A program made the translations under genes and the position numbers. Source: Comamonadaceae bacterium (GTDB taxonomy: Bacteria; Pseudomonadota; Gammaproteobacteria; Burkholderiales; Burkholderiaceae_C). From it: a stretch of DNA of 64,000 nt. The stretch is taken from the NCBI GenBank assembly GCA_027488215.1, contig JAIYCB010000031.1, forward strand, positions 62,001-126,000. The letters are read 5' to 3'. Position 1 is the first letter of the stretch. Each line of letters starts with the position of its first letter. A model generated the notes under the pieces. It saw nothing but the letters and a program-made list of their open reading frames with translations, ran no database searches and had not been told where the DNA came from. Of the stretch, positions 37,901 through 46,292 are shown one piece after another.

Positions 37901-38366
37901 AGGCCGCAAGATCTTGCTGTTTTCGCAGTTCACACAAATGCTCGGCTTGATCGAACAGGAACTGCCGCGCTTGGGCATCCCTTGGGTCAAACTCACAGGT
38001 CAAAGCAAAAACCGCGACAAGATCATCGACCAGTTCACCAGCGGTCAAGTGCCCTTGTTCCTCATCAGCCTTAAAGCCGGGGGGGTCGGCCTGAACTTGC
38101 CACAGGCGGATACGGTGATCCATTACGACCCATGGTGGAACCCTGCTGTGGAGAATCAGGCCACCGATCGTGCCCACCGCATTGGTCAAACACAAAGTGT
38201 TTGGGTGCTCAAGCTGGTGGCCCAGGGCACGATTGAGGAGCGCATGCTGGCCCTGCAAGAGCGCAAAGCCCAGTTGGCGCAAGACATGTATTCAGGCGCC
38301 GTGAAACGCAAAGAATTGTTGTTTGGCGAGTCGGACTTGAATGAACTGTTCAAACCGCTCGGCTGA
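34965..38366 (+). CDS. SWIM zinc-finger SNF2-family helicase
   Basis: A 1133-residue protein with an N-terminal SWIM zinc finger (CTCAVGRYCKH, about residues 83-93), a long middle region typical of bacterial SNF2-associated proteins, and a C-terminal SNF2/Swi2 ATPase: Walker A ADDMGLGKTLQTLAH (near 693), DEAQ box LVLDEAQNIKN (near 790), SGTPMENHLGELWSLFHF, and motif VI ATDRAHRIGQTQSVWV. It should be a double-stranded-DNA translocase; role in repair, transcription or defence is not known. The ATG at 34965 lies 13 bp after the purL stop with a weak ribosome-binding site. A longer frame overlapping purL lacks homology. Confidence 0.9.
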   Translation: MKSDTPRQWFPPSQLAYYFDQGAWSRGTTLYLQNKVVSSQLTPDGEGWRLQGQVDGSEARPYTVNAELRVSAGGNLSEWRSGCTCAVGRYCKHGAALGILASMQGLVLLDEWGSDGPSPEVLARRSQMEKERALSHAEYQAREWLTRLENANVPTGYAMPGATQDQFVYLLSVAYLGQKPLFHLSVKRAAQKRNGEWGKPKKVSHEPSSHDPIWASSTPLDRDIFDLMKACPAASSFSSYGFQGEVKLHGMPGQLLLKLCSQTGRLMSSEGSVSLHWSDAAEAVIGAWQEVPAKENLPGGWKLNMKAQREGVVYGLNDPPFFMDTLQGHCGLLDTQGLSANELQVLSNSPVLPETVVFKFQNQLLSRLGPVPLPPVIAQIPEISGISPRPVLQITPVPPMDRDTIGLFQAELSFDYEGQRGFWTGTQIRVIVGHGPKARRLARDLPGELKAWQALEALGLSVRAQNMLGFFPPQPQQRWLQWLESDFSSLREAGFEVFFDAGQTRWVRQADDVHINVSGDPDSPDTSPWFDLSLGMDIDGQRVNILPWVPTILTALARISVLGSEGQVASLPPYLYLPKLHGEGFVKLPTAKIEPWLNTLMELVSERGRDWSGEELRLSRLEALRTAASLGEGVAWAGAKGLMNLIQQMRGLTQLPQVPAPVSLQATLRPYQQQGLDWLQFLRTHQLAGILADDMGLGKTLQTLAHILTEKEAGRLTQPALIVAPVSLLGNWQREAARFCPELRTHIHHGLSRHETVQDLSGFDVVFTPYSLLHRDRALWMAIKWHLLVLDEAQNIKNANTHAAQTVGEIPASNRLCLSGTPMENHLGELWSLFHFLMPGFLGSQKRFGELFRNPIERLGNSEKMDQLRKRITPFMLRRTKDVVASELPPKVETLMPVPLQGKQADLYETIRLGMEKTVREALNAQGLAKSQITILDALLKLRQVCCDPRLLKLGTASQLHQSAKLEQLLEMLPEMVAEGRKILLFSQFTQMLGLIEQELPRLGIPWVKLTGQSKNRDKIIDQFTSGQVPLFLISLKAGGVGLNLPQADTVIHYDPWWNPAVENQATDRAHRIGQTQSVWVLKLVAQGTIEERMLALQERKAQLAQDMYSGAVKRKELLFGESDLNELFKPLG

Positions 38367-38479
38367 TCAACAGATGGGTTCGTGAAGCAGCATGCGTCAT
38401 GTCAATGCCCTTGTTTTGCGTCTACCTCATGGCGCTTACGTGCTGCAGTCTTGGGCCTGGTTGGATTGACCCTGCTGAA

Positions 38480-40450
38480 TCAGTGCAGCCCCACCACCGG
38501 CCGTGTTTTGTAGAACTGTACGGGGCTCTCGGGCACGGCGTTCAACACCGATTTCTTGATTTTGCCCACCACATGCATCTCGCAGGGCTTGCAGTCAAAG
38601 CGCAGGGTGAGTTTTTCTTTGCCGTTGATGAGCTGCATCGGCTCGGCTTTCACCGTGCCTTGCACGCCGGTCACACCTTTGGCTTGTTTGGGGCACAGGC
38701 TCAAACTGAAGCGCACGCAGTGCTTGGTGATCATCAGGCTGACTTCGCCCAATTCTTCTTGTGCTTCATAAGCGGCGGCGATCACCTTCACACCATGTTT
38801 CGCATAAAAATCGCGAGCCTTTTGGTTGAACACGTTGGCCAGATACGTGAGCGTGTCTTCGGGGTAAGCAACAGGCGGCTCCACCGGGAACGCACGCGGC
38901 AGGCGGTGCAGGCCTTGGGTGCGAGCGTCTTCAAGAGCCTGTACGGCGTCTCGGCGCAGGGCGTTGAGTTGTGAGGGTGGCACAAACCAAGGTCGGGGCA
39001 GGGCGAGTTGCACATCCAGCGGCTCGTACAAGGTGTCGCCTAATTTTCCCAAGGCAGTTTTGAGTTTGTCCTCGGCTTGGGCCGCGTCTTTGGGGGCTTG
39101 CCAGACGATGGCCAGTTCGGAAGAGCCTGTGTGGCCTGCTTCGTCGGTCAGGGTCAGTTGCAAACCGCATTCGCTTTCGGCGAGTTGCATCCACACGCCC
39201 ATGCGCCGTTCTGCAGACTTTTTGTCCAGTGTGCGCACCCAGCTCATGTTGCGGTTGCGGTTGACCTGGACCCCTTTGCGCAAGTCCTTGAAACCGTCCA
39301 TCGGGTCTTTGGGAAAGAGCTTCCAAACGCCCTTGGATTTGGCCGCCTCGGCACGGTTGATTTGCAGTCCCACAAGCTCTTTTTGCAGGTCGTAGTAGCA
39401 CAGGCCATCACCGTTGTGCAGCTCGGTGGCGGGATCGTCGGTGGTGATCTCGACGTGCTCGGGCGTGACCTTGCTGACCCAGCCAATCGGCTGGCCGGGA
39501 TTTTTGGGCGTGTCAAAAGCGCCAATGTCTTCCTTGCGGCCTTGCACAAAGTAGTCGGTGAACTCGCGGTTGAAGTTCTGGTTCGGATCAGGCTCGAAGC
39601 TGAAGGTGGTGCGGCCGTGTGACGCCGGGGCCAACTCGGGTCGCTCGGCCAGCACTTCGTCAAACAGTTTGCGGTAATGGGCCGTGATGTTCTTCACATA
39701 GGCCATGTCCTTGTAGCGGCCTTCGATCTTGAAGCTGCGAATGCCCGCGTCCACCAGTGCGCGCAGGTTCTCGCTTTGATTGTTGTCCTTCATGCTCAGC
39801 ACATGCTTGTCGTGCGCCACGATGCGGCCTTGCGCGTCTTTGACTTCGTAGGGCAGGCGGCAAGCCTGCGAGCAATCACCCCGGTTGGCGCTGCGCCCGG
39901 TGTGGGCATGGCTGATGAAGCACTGGCCACTGTAGGCCACGCACAAAGCGCCGTGCACAAAGAATTCGATCACGGTGCGCTCGGTGTCGATCACGTCCCG
40001 GATGGCGCTGATCTGCGGCAGCGTGAGTTCGCGGGCCAATACGATCTGGCTCAATCCCGCGTCTTGCAAGAACTTGGCTTTTTCGGGCGTGCGGATGTCG
40101 GTCTGCGTGCTGGCATGCAGCTGGATAGGCGGCATGTCGATCTCCAGCAGGCCCATGTCCTGAATGATCAGTGCGTCCACCCCAGCGTCATACAACTGCC
40201 AAGCCAGTTTGCGTGCGGGTTCCAGTTCATCGTCACGCAAGATGGTGTTGAGCGTGACAAAGATGCGGCTGTGAAAGCGGTGGGCGTATTGCACGAGCTT
40301 GGCAATGTCTTGCACCGAATTGTCGGCCGTTGACCGCGCGCCGAACGAGGGGCCGCCAATGTAGACCGCATCGGCGCCATGGTTGATGGCTTCGATGCCG
40401 ATGTCGAAAGTGCGGGCGGGGGCGAGGAGTTCGAGGTGGTGAGGCTGCAT
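38480..40450 (-). CDS. rlhA: U32-family protein, RlhA (YdcP)-type 23S rRNA hydroxylation enzyme
   Basis: A 656-residue U32 'peptidase' family protein. The N-terminal U32 domain has LELLAPARTFDIGIEAI, GADAVYIGGPSFGAR and the four-Cys cluster around CVAYSGQC, RGDCSQACRLPYEV that binds an iron-sulfur cluster in this family. A long C-terminal half carries another Cys-rich patch (KHCVRFSLSLCPK, FDCKPCEMHVVGK). The length matches E. coli YdcP/RlhA (5-hydroxycytidine at 23S rRNA C2501) better than the shorter YegQ/TrhP (tRNA U34), so I prefer RlhA; TrhP-like is the alternative. A large hairpin lies 41-124 bp upstream of its start. Confidence 0.75.
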   Translation of the reverse strand: MQPHHLELLAPARTFDIGIEAINHGADAVYIGGPSFGARSTADNSVQDIAKLVQYAHRFHSRIFVTLNTILRDDELEPARKLAWQLYDAGVDALIIQDMGLLEIDMPPIQLHASTQTDIRTPEKAKFLQDAGLSQIVLARELTLPQISAIRDVIDTERTVIEFFVHGALCVAYSGQCFISHAHTGRSANRGDCSQACRLPYEVKDAQGRIVAHDKHVLSMKDNNQSENLRALVDAGIRSFKIEGRYKDMAYVKNITAHYRKLFDEVLAERPELAPASHGRTTFSFEPDPNQNFNREFTDYFVQGRKEDIGAFDTPKNPGQPIGWVSKVTPEHVEITTDDPATELHNGDGLCYYDLQKELVGLQINRAEAAKSKGVWKLFPKDPMDGFKDLRKGVQVNRNRNMSWVRTLDKKSAERRMGVWMQLAESECGLQLTLTDEAGHTGSSELAIVWQAPKDAAQAEDKLKTALGKLGDTLYEPLDVQLALPRPWFVPPSQLNALRRDAVQALEDARTQGLHRLPRAFPVEPPVAYPEDTLTYLANVFNQKARDFYAKHGVKVIAAAYEAQEELGEVSLMITKHCVRFSLSLCPKQAKGVTGVQGTVKAEPMQLINGKEKLTLRFDCKPCEMHVVGKIKKSVLNAVPESPVQFYKTRPVVGLH

Positions 40451-40490
40451 GGGGTGCGATTATCCCAGCTTGATGGCTTCGTCTTGGGGA

Positions 40491-40574
40491 GCCCTGAAGC
40501 GGCGGGCATTGGCCGGGGCTCAGAGGCGCTTCGCTTTGCCACATCGCCCCGGCCAATGCCCGCCGCTTCAGGGC
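40491..40574. repeat. Perfect 29-bp inverted repeat between the parvulin and rlhA genes
   Basis: Left arm 40491-40519 (starts GCCCTGAAGCGGCGGGC) and right arm 40546-40574 (ends GCCCGCCGCTTCAGGGC) are perfect reverse complements of 29 bp with a 26-nt loop. No T tract follows. Together with the terminator at 40703 it fills most of the 299-bp gap between the genes, in which I see nothing coding. Confidence 0.92.
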
Positions 40575-40702
40575 GTGGGGGTCCCTGGTTCTGGTTGATG
40601 CGTGATCTTCAGTGAGCCATTCTGGTTGTGGTTCACCAAGCCTTTTGCCTCACTTCTCCAATCGAACCCTCTAGATCCCCCTCATTCGACCACTCTACAA
40701 AC

Positions 40703-40730
40703 AAAAAACGCGACCGAAGTCGCGTTTTTT
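40703..40730. terminator. Bidirectional intrinsic terminator after the parvulin gene
   Basis: AAAAAACGCGAC-CGAA-GTCGCGTTTTTT, a perfect 12-bp stem with tetraloop and T tract on either strand, 20 bp beyond the parvulin stop. Confidence 0.92.
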
Positions 40731-40749
40731 CAAGAAAGGCAGTTCCAGT

Positions 40750-41523
40750 TCACTGGATCTTGGCTTTGCTGCGCAGACCTTCTTGGTAGGCGCTCAGCTT
40801 TTGCTGTTGCAGCTGTTGGGCAATCTGGGGTTTGACCTCTTCCAGCTTGGGCAACTGCGCATCGCGCACATCGTCCACGCGGATAACGTGAAAACCAAAC
40901 TGGCTCTTGACAGGTGCATCGGTCATCTGGCCCTTGGCCAGCTTGACCATGGCATTTGAAAACTCAGGCACGTAGCTGCCAGCAGCGGCCCAATCCAAGT
41001 CGCCACCGTTGGCACCAGAACCTGGGTCTTTTGAAACCTTTTTAGCCAATTCTTCAAAGTTGCCACCTTTTTTGATATCGGCGATCAGGGCCTTGGCATC
41101 GGCTTCGGTTTCCACCAGGATGTGACGGGCACGGTATTCCTTGCCCCCGTTTTCCTTGACGAACTTGTCGTATTCGGCCTTGATGTCAGCATCTGTGACC
41201 GGGTTTTTCTTCTGGAAATCTGCAAACAATTGGCGGATCAAGATCGTCTGGCGGGCCAGTTCCAGCTGGTTTTTGTAATCCTCGCTGGCATCGAGACCAC
41301 GTTTACGGGCTTCTTGCATGAAAACCTCGCGGGCGATCAGCTCTTGCTTGATTTGGTCCATCACTTCTGGCGTCATGGGGCGGCCAGAGGCTTCGACCTG
41401 TTGCTGCAGGGCTTTGACTCGCGATAAGGGCACGGGCTTACCGTTGACCACGGCCAGGTTTTGCGCAAGAGCGGGGACCGCCAACAGGGCCACCAGGGCG
41501 GCGCTGAGCATTTGCTTTTTCAT
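40750..41523 (-). CDS. Periplasmic parvulin-type peptidyl-prolyl isomerase
   Basis: A 257-residue exported protein with a signal peptide (about 1-20, ending AVPALAQ), a SurA-like helical N-terminal part and a parvulin PPIase domain (about 130-225: EYRARHILVETEADA, KDPGSGANGGDLDWAAAG, SQFGFHVIRVDDVR). It should assist folding of outer-membrane or secreted proteins, as PpiC/PrsA-like chaperones do. The upstream region holds a small palindrome TGACC-TTC-GGTCA (41538-41550). It follows bolA and yciB on the same strand and ends at a strong terminator. Confidence 0.92.
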   Translation of the reverse strand: MKKQMLSAALVALLAVPALAQNLAVVNGKPVPLSRVKALQQQVEASGRPMTPEVMDQIKQELIAREVFMQEARKRGLDASEDYKNQLELARQTILIRQLFADFQKKNPVTDADIKAEYDKFVKENGGKEYRARHILVETEADAKALIADIKKGGNFEELAKKVSKDPGSGANGGDLDWAAAGSYVPEFSNAMVKLAKGQMTDAPVKSQFGFHVIRVDDVRDAQLPKLEEVKPQIAQQLQQQKLSAYQEGLRSKAKIQ

Positions 41524-41607
41524 CGTTGTTTCCTTAATGACCTTCGGTCAGGGGTGATGTAAAGGGTTCAAAAAAAGGGGCTGCCACCAATGGGTGACGG
41601 CCCGGGT

Positions 41608-41880
41608 TCAGATCAGCTCGATGGCCAAGGCATGCAAGCCCTGGTCAATGAAATCTTGCAGTGCATCATACACAAGGCGGTGACGTTGCACGCGGGTCAG
41701 CGGCGCAAACAAGGGTGATGCAATGCACACCCGCATGTGGGTGCCTACCCCGCTGTCGTTGGCACCCATGTGACCCGCGTGTTGGGCGCTTTCGTCAATC
41801 ACCCGCAGCGCGGAGGGCTGCAGGCGCTCTGTCAGTCGGGCGTGGATTTGTTCGCTCAAGGGCGGGGGGGGCGTGTTCAC
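41608..41880 (-). CDS. bolA: BolA-family protein
   Basis: A 90-residue protein with the BolA fold: [20 protein letters not shown] at the N-terminus and the family ending [24 protein letters not shown]. BolA proteins pair with monothiol glutaredoxins in iron-sulfur handling and affect morphology under stress. The start is a GTG at 41880 that overlaps the yciB stop (GTGA), so no ATG start is used. A longer in-frame ATG frame would read through yciB and is rejected. Confidence 0.88.
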   Translation of the reverse strand: MNTPPPPLSEQIHARLTERLQPSALRVIDESAQHAGHMGANDSGVGTHMRVCIASPLFAPLTRVQRHRLVYDALQDFIDQGLHALAIELI

Positions 41881-42419
41881 TTTTGATCGCCTTCGTCTTT
41901 TGGCAAATAGCGCGAGATGTACAGGCCCTGACCCAGTATGAAGATCACTGGGAAGACATAACCCCAAAGTTTGAAGTTGACCCATGCTTCGGTGCTGAAG
42001 AAATGCGCCACATAGGCGTTGATGGCGGCCATGAACAAGCAATACAGCATCCAAGACAGGTTCAGGCGGTTCCAAACGGTCGGCGGCAACTGAAGTTGCG
42101 TGCCCAGCAGCATGTGCAAAAAGTTTTTCTTCAAAAACCAGTGTGCAACAGCCAGTGCAATCGCCAGACCGGAGTACAGCAAGGTGGGTTTCCACTTGAT
42201 GAATCGTTCATCGTGAAGGCTCAAAGTCAAGGCACCAAAGCCCAGCACCAGCACCAGCGTGATTTTGTGCATGGTCTGCAGCTTGCCTTCCATCTTGTAG
42301 ATGATGGCCGTTTGCAACACGGTCGCGCCCATCAGCACCGCTGTGGCGGTGTAGATGTCGGCCATCTTGTACGCACCAAAAAAAAGCAGGATGGGGAAAA
42401 AGTCGAGGATGAATTTCAT
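41877..42419 (-). CDS. yciB: Septation protein A, inner-membrane (YciB)
   Basis: A 180-residue inner-membrane protein with about five membrane segments, starting [18 protein letters not shown], followed by [17 protein letters not shown] and [19 protein letters not shown]. This is YciB/IspA, required for normal envelope synthesis and septation. It overlaps bolA by 4 nt. A GC-rich hairpin (42434-42454) separates it from msrB upstream. Confidence 0.93.
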   Translation of the reverse strand: MKFILDFFPILLFFGAYKMADIYTATAVLMGATVLQTAIIYKMEGKLQTMHKITLVLVLGFGALTLSLHDERFIKWKPTLLYSGLAIALAVAHWFLKKNFLHMLLGTQLQLPPTVWNRLNLSWMLYCLFMAAINAYVAHFFSTEAWVNFKLWGYVFPVIFILGQGLYISRYLPKDEGDQK

Positions 42420-42433
42420 GAAAAGGGTGCGTT

Positions 42434-42454
42434 GGCCGCGCCTCAGGCGCGGCC
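42434..42454. terminator. GC-rich hairpin between msrB and yciB
   Basis: GGCCGCGCC-TCA-GGCGCGGCC, a perfect 9-bp stem, lies 8 bp after the msrB stop and 14 bp before the yciB start. There is no T tract, so it may stabilise or attenuate the mRNA rather than end it. Confidence 0.45.
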
Positions 42455-42462
42455 GGGTTCAG

Positions 42463-42870
42463 TCAGGAAGGCTCGAAGTCTAGCGAAGCGGAGTTCATGC
42501 AATAGCGTAAACCCGTGGGGGCGGGGCCATCTTCGAACACATGACCCAAGTGCGCACCACATTGGGCGCACACGGTTTCCACCCGGCGCATGCCGTGGCT
42601 CAGGTCCACACGCTCTTCAATGGCCCCATCTGAAGAGGCTTGGTAGAAGCTGGGCCAACCGCAGCCGGCATCAAATTTGGTCTCGGATGAGAACAATTTG
42701 GCGTCGCAGCAGATGCAGCGGTAAATCCCACGGGCCCAGTGGCCCTCGTATTTGCCGGTGAACGGTCGCTCGGTAGCGGCTTGGCGTGTGACAGCGTAAG
42801 CCACGGGCTCGGCCCCCTTGGCTGCCAGCAGCTCTCGCCACTCTTGGTCAGTTTTTTGTGTTTTGCTCAT
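42463..42870 (-). CDS. msrB: Peptide-methionine (R)-S-oxide reductase
   Basis: A 135-residue enzyme repairing the R-epimer of methionine sulfoxide in proteins with thioredoxin. The two zinc CxxC pairs ([10 protein letters not shown] and [10 protein letters not shown]), the GCGWPSFY block and the catalytic Cys in [12 protein letters not shown] are all present. I chose the ATG at 42870 ([14 protein letters not shown]), which overlaps the selO stop by 4 nt; an upstream in-frame start would extend into selO. The pairing with selO points to a shared redox-stress role. Confidence 0.94.
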   Translation of the reverse strand: MSKTQKTDQEWRELLAAKGAEPVAYAVTRQAATERPFTGKYEGHWARGIYRCICCDAKLFSSETKFDAGCGWPSFYQASSDGAIEERVDLSHGMRRVETVCAQCGAHLGHVFEDGPAPTGLRYCMNSASLDFEPS

Positions 42871-44414
42871 GATGAACAACTGATTTCCAGTTGACCTGCC
42901 CAATCAGGCGGCAGGTCGGCATAGGCATCAAAGCCCGGATGCTCGTCAAAGGGTGACTTTAACAAGTTGTGCAGGGTCTCTATTTCTGAAAAATCCCCTG
43001 TCTTGGCTTGGCGGATGGCGATTTCGGCCAGATGGTTGCGCAGCACAAACTTGGGGTTGGTGCGCAGCATCTGTTGGCCCATGGCCGCAAAGTGACTTTG
43101 GCCTGCTCGCTCGGTGTAGCGCGCCAGCCAAGCCAGAAGGCGAGGGCGGTCCAGCACCCGATCGGTGACGGCGCTCCAACCCACATCGGTTAAAGCAGAC
43201 GCTGCCGATTGCTGCACCACAGATTGGCTCAGTTGCCGCCAGAACACCGTGAAGTCCAATTTTTCGGCCGCCATGAGCTGCATCAGGTCCTCCACCAGGG
43301 TCCAGTCAGCTTCGCGCTCGGACTCTGGGGCCAGGTCACCAACCAAGCCCAATTTGGCCCGCATGGCATCGCCCAAGTAACGGGGGAACAGGGTTTTGTA
43401 ACCCTGCAGCACTTGCAGCGTCATTTCCTGATCGTCGATCAAAGGCGCCAGCGCCTGTGCCAGGCAGTACAAATTCCAGTACGCCACATTCGGTTGGCGG
43501 CCATAGGCGTAGCGGCCTTGGTGGTCCGAATGGTTACAAATGTGGCCGGGGTCAAATCCGTCCATGAACTGGAAGGGGCCATAGTCGATGGTCAGGCCCA
43601 GGAGGCTCATGTTGTCGGTGTTCATGACGCCGTGACAAAAGCCCACGGCCTGCCACTGCGCAAGCAGTTTGGCGGTGCGTTCTTGCACCTCGTCCAGCAA
43701 GGCCGCGTAAACATTGCCCTGCCACAGCGCAGCGCGCGTTCGGCATTCGGGCAGGTGGTGCGCCAAGGCATGGTCGGCCAAGGCACGCAAGCTGTCCGTG
43801 TCGCCTTGGGCAGCAAAATGTTCGAAGTGTCCGAAGCGCAAAAAGCTGGGGGCCACACGGCTCACCACAGCAGCGCTTTCCACCGTCTCGCGCCGTACCG
43901 GTTCGGGCGATGCCACCAAGCTCAGTGCCCGTGTGGTGGGTATGCCCAGACCGTGCATGGCTTCGCTGCACAGATACTCGCGGATGCTTGATCGCAACAC
44001 AGCGCGCCCATCGCCGCCGCGTGAATAGGGCGTGCGGCCCGCGCCTTTGAGCTGGATTTCTTGTGGGCCTTGGCTGGATTCTGCTTCGCCCAGCCAGATG
44101 GCTCGGCCGTCGCCCAGCTGTCCCGCCCATTGCCCGAATTGGTGGCCGCTGTAAACCGTGGCGAGCGGCTGGGAGCCGACCATGAGCGCATTGCCCGCAA
44201 AGGCCAGCAGGTGCTCGTCGTCAAAAAGCTCTTTTGGCCAGTCCAGCTCGGCGCGCAAAGTTTGGTTGCAGGCCGCCCAGCTCGGCGCGGCCATGGGCGT
44301 GGGCTGCAAGAGCGTGAAAAAACGGGGGCCCAGCTGGGTCAAGCGATGGGTCCAGTTGAGCACGGGCAGGTCGTGGGAGGGTCCGGAAGGCGATTCAGAA
44401 GGGGCTGATGACAT
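42867..44414 (-). CDS. selO: Protein adenylyltransferase SelO (YdiU)
   Basis: A 515-residue pseudokinase that transfers AMP to protein Ser/Thr/Tyr residues in redox homeostasis. Family blocks include [32 protein letters not shown]-like (here [18 protein letters not shown]), [20 protein letters not shown] and [11 protein letters not shown]. The chain ends LEISCSS: the conserved C-terminal Cys that corresponds to the selenocysteine of eukaryotic SelO. Slightly longer than E. coli YdiU because of an N-terminal Ser/Pro-rich lead. It overlaps msrB by 4 nt, so the two are coexpressed. Confidence 0.93.
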   Translation of the reverse strand: MSSAPSESPSGPSHDLPVLNWTHRLTQLGPRFFTLLQPTPMAAPSWAACNQTLRAELDWPKELFDDEHLLAFAGNALMVGSQPLATVYSGHQFGQWAGQLGDGRAIWLGEAESSQGPQEIQLKGAGRTPYSRGGDGRAVLRSSIREYLCSEAMHGLGIPTTRALSLVASPEPVRRETVESAAVVSRVAPSFLRFGHFEHFAAQGDTDSLRALADHALAHHLPECRTRAALWQGNVYAALLDEVQERTAKLLAQWQAVGFCHGVMNTDNMSLLGLTIDYGPFQFMDGFDPGHICNHSDHQGRYAYGRQPNVAYWNLYCLAQALAPLIDDQEMTLQVLQGYKTLFPRYLGDAMRAKLGLVGDLAPESEREADWTLVEDLMQLMAAEKLDFTVFWRQLSQSVVQQSAASALTDVGWSAVTDRVLDRPRLLAWLARYTERAGQSHFAAMGQQMLRTNPKFVLRNHLAEIAIRQAKTGDFSEIETLHNLLKSPFDEHPGFDAYADLPPDWAGQLEISCSS

Positions 44415-44500
44415 GGGGTCTGATTGTCACGCCCTTGACAAGCACCCGCTGTTTGGCGGGTTTTACCCCCAGATTGCGCTCGACTCGGGTGCACAATGAA

Positions 44501-44515
44501 ATGATTATGAATCAT
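44501..44515. promoter_or_regulatory. Perfect short palindrome upstream of the acyl-CoA ligase gene
   Basis: ATGATT-ATG-AATCAT is a perfect inverted repeat with a 3-nt spacer, 22 bp before the ligase ATG and just before the ribosome-binding site. It may be an operator; no regulator is known. Confidence 0.35.
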
Positions 44516-44537
44516 CCAAACTGACAGGAGCCACCCC

Positions 44538-46166
44538 ATGCTGGGACTGATGCAACAGCAATCATTGCTGATTTCTTCTCTGATTGAGTTTGCCGAAAAG
44601 CACCACGGCGACAGCGAGATCGTATCGCGCCGCGTGGAGGGAGACATTCATCGTTACGCCTGGGCCGATGTGGCCCGACGCTCGCGACAAGTGGCCAATG
44701 CTTTGGATGCCCAAAAGGTGCCGCAGGGCGCACGCATTGCCACTTTGGCCTGGAATGGTTACCGCCACCTTGAGCTGTACTTTGGCGTGAGCGGCTCAGG
44801 CCGGGTGCTGCACACCATCAACCCGCGCCTGCATCCGGAGCAGATGGCCTGGATTGCCAACCACGCCGAAGACCAAGTGTTGTGCTTTGACATGACGTTT
44901 TTGCCCCTGGTTAAAGCCTTGCACGCCCATTGCAAAACAGTGACGCACTATGTGGCTTTGTGCGACGCAGACAAGCTGCCGGCTGACACCGGCATCCCTC
45001 ATTTGGTGAGTTACGAAGCATGGATGGGCCAGCAAAGCGACGCTTATGACTGGCCGCAGCTGGATGAAAACACTGCCTGCAGCTTGTGCTACACCAGCGG
45101 CACCACAGGCAACCCCAAGGGCGCTTTGTATAGCCACCGATCTACCGTGCTGCACGCCTATGCCGCCGCCTTGCCTGATTCGATGTGCATCTCGGCACGC
45201 GATTCGATCTTGCCGGTGGTGCCCATGTTCCACGTCAACGCCTGGGGCATTCCCTACAGCGCAGCCATTGCGGGGGCCAAGCTGGTGTTCCCTGGTCCGG
45301 CGCTGGATGGCAAATCAGTGTACGAGCTGATCGAGTCCGAGGGCGTAACCTTTGCCGCTGGCGTGCCCACTGTGTGGCAAATGCTGCTGGGCCACATGGC
45401 CCCCGCAGGCCTGAAGTTCAGCACCCTCAATCGCACCGTGATTGGTGGCTCGGCCTGTCCACCTGCCATGATCGACGCTTTCCGCCAAAGCTACAACGTG
45501 GATGTGCTGCACGCTTGGGGCATGACCGAGTTGAGTCCGCTAGGTACCGTTTGCACCCTCAAAAACAAGCATCTGACTTTGCCCGCTGAGCAGCAGATGA
45601 GGCTGCGGATGAAACAAGGTCGCTGCATTTTCGGCATCGACATGAAGATCGTGGATGCCGAGGGTAAAACCTTGCCACACGACGGCAAATCCGCCGGTGA
45701 CTTGCTGGTCAAAGGCCCTTGGGTCATTGCTTCTTACTTCAAGCAAGAAGGGGGTAACCCTTTGGTGGACGGCTGGTTTCCCACTGGTGACGTGGCCACA
45801 ATCGATGCCGACGGCTTCATGCAGATCACCGACCGCAGCAAAGACGTGATCAAGTCCGGCGGCGAATGGATCAGCTCGATTGATGTGGAAAACATCGCCA
45901 TGGCGCACCCTGCCGTGGCCATGGCTGCCTGCATCGGCATGCGTCATCCCAAGTGGGACGAGCGACCGATTGTTTGCGTGGTTAAGAAGCCTGGGGCCGA
46001 CGTCAGTCGCGAGCAGCTGATCGCTTTTTACGACGGCAAAACCGCCAAATGGCAGATTCCGGACGATGTGGTGTTTGTCGAGGCCATCCCTTTGGGGGGT
46101 ACCGGCAAGATGCTCAAGACCAAATTGCGCGAGCAACTGGCAGACTATGTTTTGCCTGGCCTTTGA
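44538..46166 (+). CDS. AMP-dependent acyl-CoA synthetase
   Basis: A 542-residue adenylate-forming ligase that activates a carboxylic acid to its CoA thioester via acyl-AMP. Motifs are [16 protein letters not shown] (A3), [25 protein letters not shown] (A5), [12 protein letters not shown] (A7), [15 protein letters not shown] (A8) and the catalytic Lys in [11 protein letters not shown] (A10). It resembles the medium/long-chain and AlkK-like group; exact substrate unknown. CAGGAG precedes the ATG. It heads a rightward gene series in which an ABC importer and beta-oxidation enzymes follow, so it probably activates the imported acid. Confidence 0.9.
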   Translation: MLGLMQQQSLLISSLIEFAEKHHGDSEIVSRRVEGDIHRYAWADVARRSRQVANALDAQKVPQGARIATLAWNGYRHLELYFGVSGSGRVLHTINPRLHPEQMAWIANHAEDQVLCFDMTFLPLVKALHAHCKTVTHYVALCDADKLPADTGIPHLVSYEAWMGQQSDAYDWPQLDENTACSLCYTSGTTGNPKGALYSHRSTVLHAYAAALPDSMCISARDSILPVVPMFHVNAWGIPYSAAIAGAKLVFPGPALDGKSVYELIESEGVTFAAGVPTVWQMLLGHMAPAGLKFSTLNRTVIGGSACPPAMIDAFRQSYNVDVLHAWGMTELSPLGTVCTLKNKHLTLPAEQQMRLRMKQGRCIFGIDMKIVDAEGKTLPHDGKSAGDLLVKGPWVIASYFKQEGGNPLVDGWFPTGDVATIDADGFMQITDRSKDVIKSGGEWISSIDVENIAMAHPAVAMAACIGMRHPKWDERPIVCVVKKPGADVSREQLIAFYDGKTAKWQIPDDVVFVEAIPLGGTGKMLKTKLREQLADYVLPGL

Positions 46167-46292
46167 TGCCTGTCAAGCCCGTGTGCAGATCAAGTCGCTT
46201 GGGTGATATGCCTTAGGGGCAAACCCCGAGCCCATTTGCAGCAGCAGCGGTTACGCTGGTCATGTTCTGATTCTCAACGCAGGAGACTTTGT

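Noticed and set aside
41881-42195. A longer BolA starting inside yciB
   Set aside because: The extension is an out-of-frame reading of yciB; the GTG at 41880 overlapping the yciB stop gives a normal BolA length.
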